Positions 55,901 to 64,000 of a stretch of 64,000 bases of DNA are shown piece after piece. A program made the position numbers and the translations under genes. This DNA comes from Paratrimastix pyriformis. Taxonomy: Eukaryota; Preaxostyla; Paratrimastigidae. Under the pieces are notes generated by a model. That model was not told the DNA's origin. It saw only the letters and a program-made list of their open reading frames with translations, and did not search any database. Positions within the stretch are counted from its first letter, which is position 1. Each line of letters starts with the position of its first letter. The stretch is taken from positions 282,763-346,762 of the forward strand of contig JAPMOS010000033.1 in assembly GCA_027972325.1 (NCBI GenBank). Direction: 5' to 3'.

Positions 55901-58900
55901 CCCTGGCGGCGGCCGGTGAGTGCGCCCAGCTGCGGGCGGCCCTGGCCGAGGCCAGTCCGAGGCGGCGCGTGCCAGTCCGAGGCGGCGCGTGCCCAGTCCG
56001 AGGCGGCGCGTGCCCAGTCCGAGGCGGCGCGTGCCCAGTCCGAGGCGGCGCGTGCCCAGTCCGAGGCGCAGGCGCAGGCGGCGGCGCAGGCCAAGCGGCG
56101 GCCGAGGGTGCCCAGGCAGCGGCGAGCCTGGCCCAGGCGGAGCGTGCGCTGGCCTGGCTGCGGGAGGCCTGGCAGATGCAGGGCGAGGAGCTGGCCGGCG
56201 CGGTGGAGGCCGCCAAGCGGGCCGCCACCGACGAGGCGGAGGCCCTGCGGGAGGCCCTGGCGCGCGAGAGCCAGGCCGCCCTGGAGCGGGCCGAGGGCGT
56301 CCGGCAGGCCGGGCGGCGGCTGCGCGGGCGGCTGCCGCGGAGGCGCAGGCTGCCCTGAGCGCGGCCCAGGCCGAGGTGGCGGCGGCGCGGCAGCGCGAGG
56401 AGGCCGCAGCCGAGGCCGAGGCGGCGCTGGAGCTGAGGGCGGCCGAGGAGGCCCCCGAGCGCGGCCACCGACGACCCTGGTGAGCAGCGCGCGGCGGGCG
56501 GGCAGGTGCTGGTGGTTGCCGAGATGACCACGGCGACCACCCGAGCGAGCCGACGAGGCGGCCCAGGCGGCTGCGGCCCAGGCGGCTGCGGCCCAGGCGG
56601 CTGCGGCCCTGAGCGCGGCCACGGCGCGGCTGGCCGAGCTGGAGGGCGAGCTGGCCGCGGTGCGGGCGGCCGAGGCCGCGGCCGAGGCCCACGCGAGCCG
56701 GGTGGCTGCCCTGGCGGGCGAGCGGGCCCAGGCGGCCCTGGAGGCCTCCCAGGCGGGCGAGCGGGGCCTGCGGGCCGAGGTGAGCACGGCCACGCGGCGC
56801 GGGCGCGGCCGGCAGGCGGCCGGCGAGCTGGCCGCCTGCGCCAGGTGTGCAGGCCCAGAGCGAGCAGCTCGAGGGTGCCCTGGCGGCGGCCGAGGTGAGT
56901 GCGCCCATGCGGGCGGCCCTGGCCGAGGCCCAGTCCGAGGCGGCGCGTGCCCAGTCCGAGGCGGCGCGTGCCCAGTCCGAGGCGGCGCGTGCCCAGTCCG
57001 AGGCGGCGTGCCCAGTCCGAGGCGGCGCGTGCCCAGTCCGAGCGCAGGCGCAGGCGGCGGCGCAGGCCAAGGCGGCGGCCGAGGGTGCCCAGGCAGCGGC
57101 GAGCCTGGCCCAGGCGGGCGTGCGCTGGCCTGGCTGCGGGAGGCCTGGCAGATGCAGGGCGAGGAGCTGGCCGGCGCGGTGGAGGCCGCCAAGCGGGCCG
57201 CCACCGACGAGGCGGAGGCCCTGCGGGAGGCCCTGGCGCGCGAGCCAGGCCGCCCTGGAGCGGGCCGAGGGCGTCCGAGGCCGAGGCGGCGGCTGCGCGG
57301 GCGGCTGCCGCGAGCGCGAGCACTGAGCGCGGCCCAGGCCGAGGTGGCGGCGGCGCGGCAGCGCGAGGAGGCCGCGGCCGAGGCCGAGGCGGCGCTGGAG
57401 CTGAGGGCGGCGAGGAGCCTGAGCGCGGCCGCACCGACGACCCTGGTGAGCAGCGCGGCGGGCGGGTGCTGGTGGTTGCCGAGATGACCACGGCGACCAC
57501 CCAGAGCGAAGCCGACGAGGCGGCCCAGGCGGCTGCGGCCCAGGCGGCTGCGGCCCAGGCGGCTGCGGCCCTGAGCGCGGCCACGGCGCGGCTGGCCGAG
57601 CTGGAGGGCGAGCTGGCCGCGGTGCGGGCGGCCGAGGAGGCCGCGGCCGAGGCCCACGCGAGCCGGGTGGCTGCCCTGGCGGGCGAGCTGGCCCAGGCCA
57701 GGCGGCCCTGGAGGCCTCCCAGGCGGGCGAGCGGGGCCTGCGGGCCGAGGTGAGCACGGCCACGCGGCGCGGGCGCAGGCCCGGCAGGCGGCCGGCGAGC
57801 TGGCCGCCTGCGCCAAGGGTGTGCAGGCCCAGAGCGAGCAGCTCGAGGGTGCCCTGGCGGCGGCCGAGGGTGAGTGCGCCCAGCTGCGGGCGGCCCTGGC
57901 CGAGGCCCAGTCCGAGGCGGCGCGTGCCCAGTCCGAGGCGGCGCGTGCCCAGTCCGAGGCGGCGCGTGCCCAGTCCGGGCGGCGCGTGCCCAGTCAGGCG
58001 GCGTGCCCAGTCGAGGCGCAGGCGCGAGCGGCGGCGCAGGCCAGAGCGGCGGCCGAGGTGCCCAGGCAGCGGCGAGCCTGGCCCAGGCGGGCGTGCGCTG
58101 GCCTGGCTGCGGGAGGCCTGGCAGATGCAGGGCGAGGCTGGCCGGCGCGGTGGAGGCCGCAAGCGGGCCGCCACCGACGAGGCGGAGAGCCCTGCAGGAG
58201 GCCCTGGCGCGCGAGCCAGGCCGCCCTGGAGCGGGCCGAGGGCGTCCGGCAGGCCGAGGCGGCGGCTGCGCGGGCGGCTGCCGCGGAGGCGCAGGCTGCC
58301 CTGAGCGCGGCCCAGGCCGAGGTGGCGGCGGCGCGGCAGCGCGGGGAAGGCCGGCCGAGGCCGAGGCGGCGCTGGAGCTGAGGGCGGCCGAGGAGGCCCT
58401 GACGCAGCCACCGACGACCCTGGTGAGCAGCGCGGCGGGCGGGCAGGTGCTGGTGGTTGCCGAGATGACCACGGCGACCGCAGAGCAACCCGACGAGGCG
58501 GCCCAGGCGGCTGCGGCCCAGGCGGCTGCGGCCCAGGCGGCTGCGGCCTGAGCGCGGCCACGGCGCGGCTGGCCGAGCTGGAGGGCGAGCTGGCCGCGGT
58601 GCGGGCGGCCGAGGAGGCCGCGGCCGAGGCCCACGCGAGCCGGGTGGCTGCCCTGGCGGGCGAGCTGGCCCAGGCCCAGGCGGCCCTGGAGGCCTCCCAG
58701 GCGGGCGAGCGGGGCCTGCGGGCCGAGGTGAGCACGGCCACGCGGCGCGGGGCGCAGGCCCGGCAGGCGGCCGGCGAGCTGGCCGCCTGCGCCAAGGGTG
58801 TGCAGGCCCAGAGCGAGCAGCTCGAGGTGCCCTGGCGGCGGCCGAGGGTGAGTGCGCCCAGCTGCGGGCGGCCCTGGCCGAGGCCCAGTCCGAGGCGGCG

Positions 58901-61900
58901 CGTGCCCAGTCCGAGGCGGCGCGTGCCCAGTCCGAGGCGGCGCGTGCCCAGTCCGAGGCGGCGCGTGCAGTCCGAGGCGGCGCGTGCCCAGTCCGAGGCG
59001 CAGGCGCAGGCGGCGGCGCAGGCCAAGGCGGCGGCCGAGGGTGCCCAGGCAGCGGCGAGCCTGGCCCAGGCGGGCGTGCGCTGGCCTGGCTGCGGGAGCC
59101 TGGCAGATGCAGGGCGAGGCTGGCCGGCGCGGTGGAGGCCGCCAAGCGGGCCGCCACCGACGAGGCGGAGGCCCTGCGGGAGGCCCTGGCGCGCGAGCCA
59201 GGCCGCCCTGGAGCGGGCGAGGGCGTCCGGCAGGCCGAGGCGGCGGCTGCGCGGGCGGCTGCCGCGGAGGCGCAGCGCCTGAGCGCGGCCCAGGCCGAGG
59301 TGGCGGCGGCGCGGCAGCGCGAGGAGGCCGCGGCCGAGGCCGAGGCGGCACTGGAGCTGAGGGGCGGCCGAGGAGGCCCCTGAGCGCGGCCGCACCGACG
59401 ACCCTGGTGAGCAGCGCGGCGGGCGGGCAGGTGCTGGTGGTTGCCGAGATGACCACGGCGACCGCAGAGCGAAACCGACGAGGCGGCAGGCGGCTGCGGC
59501 CCAGGCGGCTGCGGCCCAGGCGGCTGCGGCCCTGAGCGCGGCCACGGCGCGGCTGGCCGAGCTGGAGGGCGAGCTGGCCGCGGTGCGGGCGGCCGAGGAG
59601 GCCGCGGCCGAGGCCGCGAGCCGGGTGGCTGCCCTGGCGGGCAGTGTGGCCCAGGCGGCCCTGGAGGCCTCCCAGGCGGGCGAGCGGGGCCTGCGGGCCG
59701 AGGTGAGCACGGCCACGCGGCGCGGGCGCAGGCCCGGCAGGCGGCCGGCGAGCTGGCCGCCTGCGCCAGGGTGTGCAGGCCCAGAGCGAGCAGCTCGAGG
59801 GTGCCCTGGCGGCGGCCGAGGGTGAGTGCGCCCAGCTGCGGGCGGCCCTGGCCGAGGCCCAGTCCGAGGCGGCGCGTGCCCAGTCCGAGGCGGCGCGTGC
59901 CCAGTCCGAGGCGGCGCGTGCCCAGTCCGAGGCGGCGCGTGCCCAGTCCGAGGCGGCGCGTGCCCAGTCCGAGGCGCAGGCGCAGGCGGCGGCGCAGGCC
60001 AAGACGGCGGCCGAGGGTGCCCAGACGGCGAGCCTGGCCCAGACGGAGCGTGCGCTGGCCTGGCTGCGGGAGGCCTGGCAGATGCAGGGCGAGGAGCTGG
60101 CCGGCGCGGTGGAGCCGCCAAGCGGGCCGCCACCGACGAGGCGGAGAGCCCTGCGGGAGGCCCTGGCGCGCGAGAGCCAGGCCGCCCTGGAGCGGGCCGA
60201 GGGCGTCCGGCAGGCCGAGGCGGCGGCTGCGCGGGCGGCTGCCGCGGAGGCGCAGGCTGCCTGAGCGCGGCCCAGGCCGAGGTGGCGGCGGCGCGGCGGC
60301 GCGAGGAGGCCGCGGCCGAGGCCGAGGCGGCGCTGGAGCTGAGGGGCGGCCGAGGAGGCCCTGAGCGCGGCCGCACCGACGACCCTGGTGAGCAGCGCGG
60401 CGGGCGGGCAGGTGCTGGTGGTTGCCGAGATGACCACGGCGACCACCCAGAGCGAAACCGACGAGGCGGCCCAGGCGGCTGCGGCCCAGGCGGCTGCGGC
60501 CCAGGCGGCTGCAGTGAGCGCGGCCACGGCGCGGCTGGCCGAGCGGAGGGCGAGCTGGCCGCGGTGCGGGCGGCCGAGGAGGCCGCGGCCGAGGCCCGCG
60601 AGCCGGGTGGCTGCCCTGGCGGGCGAGCTGGCCCAGGCCCAGGCGGCCCTGGAGGCCTCCCAGGCGGGCGAGCGGGGCCTGCGGGCCGAGGTGAGCACGG
60701 CCACGCGGCGCGGGGCGCAGGCCCGGCAGGCGGCCGGCGAGCTGGCCGCCTACGCCAAGTGTGCGGGCCCAGAGCGAGCAGCTCGAGGGTGCCCTGGCGG
60801 CGGCCGAGGGGTGAGTGCGCCCAGCTGCGGGCGGCCCTGGCCGAGGCCCAGTCCGAGGCGGCGCGTGCCCAGTCCGAGGCGGCGCGTGCCCAGTCCGAGG
60901 CGGCGCGTGCCCAGTCCGAGGCGGCGTGCCCCAGTCCGAGCGGCGCGTGCCCAGTCCGAGCGCAGGCGCAGGCGGCGCAGGCCAAGGCGGCGGCCGAGGT
61001 GCCCAGGCAGCGGCGAGCCTGGCCCAGGCGGAGCGTGCGCTGGCCTGGCTGCGGGAGGCCTGGCAGATGCGGGGCGAGGGCTGGCCGGCGCGGTGGAGGC
61101 CGCCAAGCGGGCACCACCGACGAGGCGGAGGCCTGCGGGAGGCCCTGGCGCGCGAGAGCCAGGCCGCCCTGGAGCGGGCCGAGGGCGTCCGGCAGGCCGA
61201 GGCGGCGGCTGCGCGGGCGGCTGCCGCGGAGCGCAGGCTGCCCTGAGCGCGGCCCAGGCCGAGGTGGCGGCGGCGCGGCAGCGCGAGGAGCCGCGGCCGA
61301 GGCCGAGGCGGCGCTGGAGCTGAGGGCGGCCGAGGAGGCCCCCCTGAGCGCAGCCGCACCGACGACCCTGGTGAGCAGCGCGGCGGGCGGGCAGGTGCTG
61401 GTGGTTGCCGAGATGACCACGGCGACCACCCAGAGCGAAGCCGACGAGGCGGCCCAGGCGGCTGCGGCCCAGGCGGCTGCGGCCCAGGCGGCTGCGGCCC
61501 TGAGCGCGGCCGGCGCGGCTGGCCGAGCTGGAGGGCGAGCTGGCCGCGGTGCGGGCGGCCGAGGAGGCCGCGGCCGAGGCCCACGCGAGCCGGGTGGCTG
61601 CCCTGGCGGGCGAGCTGGCCCAGGCCAGGCGGCCCTGGAGGCCTCCCAGGCGGGCGAGCGGGGCCTGCGGGCCGAGGTGAGCACAGCCACGCGGCGCGGG
61701 CGCAGGCCGGCAGGCGGCCGGCGAGCTGGCCGCCCTGCGCCAAGGTGTGCAGGCCCAGAGCGAGCAGCTCGAGGTGCCCTGGCGGCGGCCGAGGGTGAGT
61801 GCGCCCAGCTGCGGGCGGCCCTGGCCGAGGCCCAGTCCGAGGCGGCGCGTGCCAGTCCGAGGCGGCGCGTGCCCAGTCCGAGGCGGCGCGTGCCCAGTCC

Positions 61901-64000
61901 GAGGCGGCGTGCCCAGTCCGAGGCAGCGCGTGCAAGGCGCAGGCGCAGGCGGCAGCGCAGGCGGCGGCCGAGGGTGCCCAGGCAGCGGCGAGCCTGGCCC
62001 AGGCGGAGCGTGCGCTGGCCTGGCTGCGGGAGCCTGGCAGATGCAGGGCGAGGAGCTGGCCGGCGCGGTGGAGGCCGCCAAGCGGGCCGCCACCGACGAG
62101 GCGGAGGCCTGCGGGAGGCCCTGGCGCGCGAGAGCCGCCCTGGAGCAGGCCGAGGGGCGTCCGGCAGGCCGAGGCGGCGGCTGCGCGGCGCTGCCGCGGA
62201 GGCGCAGGCTGCCCTGAGCGCGGCCCAGGCCGAGGTGGCGGCGGCGCGGCAGCGCGAGGAGACCGCGGCCGAGGCCGAGGCGGCGCTGGAGCTGAGGGCG
62301 GCCGAGGAGGCCCCAGGCGCGGCCGCACCGACGACCCTGGTGAGCAGCGCGGCGGGCGGGCAGGTGCTGGTGGTTGCCGAGATGACCACGGCGACCGCAG
62401 AGCGAAGCCGACGAGGCGGCCCAGGCGGCTGCGGCCCAGGCGGCTGCGGCCCAGGCGGCTGACCCCTGAGCGCGGCCACGGCGCGGCTGGCCGAGCTGGA
62501 GGGCGAGCTGGCCGCGGTGCGGGCGGCCGAGGAGGCCGCGGCCGAAACCCGCGAGCCGGGTGGCTGCCTGGCGGGCGAGCTGGCCCAGGCCCAGGCGGCC
62601 CTGGAGGCCTCCCAGGCGGGCGAGCGGGGCCTGCGGGCCGAGGTGAGCACGGCCACGCGGCGCGGGCGCAGGCCCGGCAGGCGGCCGGCGAGCTGGCCGC
62701 CTACGCCAAAAGTGTGTGCAGGCCCAGAGCGAGCAGCTCGAGGGTGCCCTGGCGGCGGCCGAGGGTGAGTGCGCCAGCTGCGGGCGGCCCTGGCCGAGGC
62801 CCAGTCCGAGGCGGCGCGTGCCAGTCCGAGGCGGCGCGTGCCCAGTCGAGGCGGCGCGTGCCAGTCCGAGGCGGCGTGCCAGTCCGGCGGCGTGCCCAGT
62901 CCGAGCGCAGGCGCGAGCGGCAGCGAAACGGCGGCCGAGGTGCCCAGGCAGCGGCGAGCCTGGCCCAGGCGGAGCGTGCGCTGGCCTGGCTGCGGGAGGC
63001 CTGGCAGATGCAGGGCGAGGCTGGCCGGCGCGGTGGAGGCCGCAAGCGGGCCGCCACCGACGAGGCGGAGAGCCCTGCGGAGGCCCTGGCGCGCGAGCCA
63101 GGCCGCCCTGGAGCGAGCCGAGGGCGTCCGGCAGGCCGAGGCGGCGGCTGCGCGGGCGGCTGCCGCGGAGGCGCAGGCACAGGCGCGGCCCAGGCCGAGG
63201 TGGCGGCAGCGCGGCAGCGCGAGAGGCCGCGGCCGAGGCCGAGGCGGCGCTGGAGCTGAGGAGCGACGAGGCCCCCGAGCGCGGCCGCACCGACGACCCT
63301 GGTGAGCAGCGCGGCGGGCGGGCAGGTGCTGGTGGTTGCCGAGATGACCACGGCGACCACCCAGAGCCGACGAGGCGGCCCAGGCGGCTGCGGCCAGGCG
63401 GCTGCGGCCCAGGCGGCCGGCCCTGAGCGCGGCCACGGCGCGGCCCCGGCCGAGCTGGAGGGCGAGCTGGCCGCGGTGCCCGAGGCGGCCGAGGAGGCCG
63501 CGGCCGGGCCCGCGAGCCGGGTGGCTGCCCTGGCGGGCGAGCTGGCCCAGGCAGGCGGCCCTGGAGGCCTCCCCAGGCGGGCGAGCGGGGCCTGCGGGCC
63601 GAGTGAGCACGGCCACGCGGCGCGGGCGCAGGCCCGGCAGGCGGCCGGCGAGCTGGCCGCCTGCGCCAGGGAATGCAGGCCCAGAGCGAGCAGCTCGAGG
63701 GTGCCCTGGCGGCGGCCGAGGGTGAGTGCGCCCAGCTGCGGGCGGCCCTGGCCGAGGCCCAGTCCGAGGCGGCGCGTGCCAGTCCGAGGCGGCGCGTGCC
63801 CCAGTCGGGCGGCGCGTGCCCAGTCCGAGGCGGCGCGTGCCAGTCCGAGCGGCGCGTGCCCAGTCGGGCGCAGGCGCAGGCGGCGCGGAGGCCAGGCGGC
63901 AGCCGAGGTGCCGAGGCGGCGGCGAGGCCTGGCCCAGGCGGGCGTGCGCTGGCCTGGCTGCGGGAGAGCCTGGCAGATGCAGGGCGAGGAGCTGGCCGGC
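52968..64000 (+). CDS. giant repetitive coiled-coil protein (3' end beyond window)
   Basis: Three exons join in phase 0: 52968-53027 (MSVLGRSKEKVREP), a 36-base intron, 53064-53153 (HDVDLCARLAEMERAVMTRD), a 64-base intron, and 53218 onward (YELSEARRQRGEAMDARDF). About 220 residues of unique coiled coil (QSQKELAGARMEVQAVMGERD) lead at 53881 into tandem repeats of about 334 residues, rich in Ala, Glu, Gln, Arg and Leu, with heptad-like runs (LAELEGELAAVRAAEEAAAE; LREAWQMQGEELAGAVEAA). Each repeat has one non-helical-looking segment (TTLVSSAAGGQVLVVAEM). With ten-plus repeats in the window the protein would exceed 3,500 residues. Each repeat after the first carries frame breaks, mostly single-base losses, which I take as assembly errors in a hard-to-polish repeat; decay into a pseudogene is the alternative. 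Possible structural or cytoskeletal role; no family assigned. Confidence 0.7.
53881..64000 (+). repeat. tandem array of ~1-kb coding repeats, about 10.3 copies
   Basis: Units begin at the GGTGTGCAGGCCCAG motif or its variants at about 53881, 54882, 55867, 56844, 57818, 58797, 59770, 60759, 61744, 62712 and 63670. The first unit is 1,001 bases (one base short of 334 codons); later ones are 958-989, shortened by scattered deletions and by loss of internal 21-base units. Identity between units looks well above 90 percent. Confidence 0.95.
53967..54090 (+). repeat. nested 21-base minisatellite inside each 1-kb repeat
   Basis: About six copies of GCCCAGTCCGAGGCGGCGCGT encoding AQSEAAR heptads in the first unit. 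The same block recurs in every unit with 4-6 copies. A heptad-length DNA repeat directly extends the coiled coil. Confidence 0.9.

Noticed and set aside
55016-63616. Minus-strand open frame of about 2,870 codons, and another at 53751-60704.
   Set aside because: Composition shadow of the coding repeats on the plus strand. The translation is Arg/Pro/Ala-rich without domains, and the unique 5' exons are clearly plus-strand.

Overview
The window is high-GC nuclear DNA from a eukaryote, most likely a free-living protist. I cannot name the species. The genes are intron-rich, with very small introns (27 to about 300 bases) and gaps between genes of only tens to hundreds of bases. The gene set mixes a ZNFX1-type helicase, an AP-4 adaptin, DNA polymerase kappa, an intron-bearing hybrid histidine kinase and an endonuclease-bearing LINE, which fits a protist better than an animal or fungus. 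Splice donors are unusual: most introns I could place begin GTC (often GTCCGC or GTCTG) instead of GTRAGT.

Layout. 1-6195 (-): 5' part of a ZNFX1-like helicase gene, cut by the window edge. 6252-6515 (-): small zinc-binding ORF of Mis18/Yippee type. 6611-11565 (-): SANT-domain protein with a huge proline-rich tail. 11694-16657 (+): AP-4 beta subunit in 17 exons. 16937-21374 (-): DNA polymerase kappa with a Rad18-type zinc finger and a PIP-box-like end. 21418-24856 (+): second SANT protein, with AT-hooks. 25386-29771 (+): PAS / histidine-kinase / receiver protein whose phospho-accepting His is Gln. 30332-43963: array of LINE copies alternating with (TG)n tracts, probably inside an intron of the START-domain gene at 44236-44776 (-). 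45012-50847 (-): leucine-rich-repeat protein with a long disordered tail. About 50870-52675 (+): unknown multi-pass membrane protein. 52968-64000 (+): giant Ala/Glu/Gln coiled-coil protein made of about ten 1-kb repeats, running off the right edge.

The genes do not form a pathway. Several are arranged head-to-head across very short shared promoters (43 bases between polymerase kappa and the AT-hook gene), and many introns carry their own short tandem repeat.

Quality caution. Frame breaks, mostly one-base losses in homopolymers, are frequent in the LINE copies, the 1-kb coiled-coil repeats and some single-copy exons, and there is a 17-base N gap at 38021. This looks like an under-polished long-read assembly. 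I treat frame breaks in host genes as probable sequence errors unless noted.
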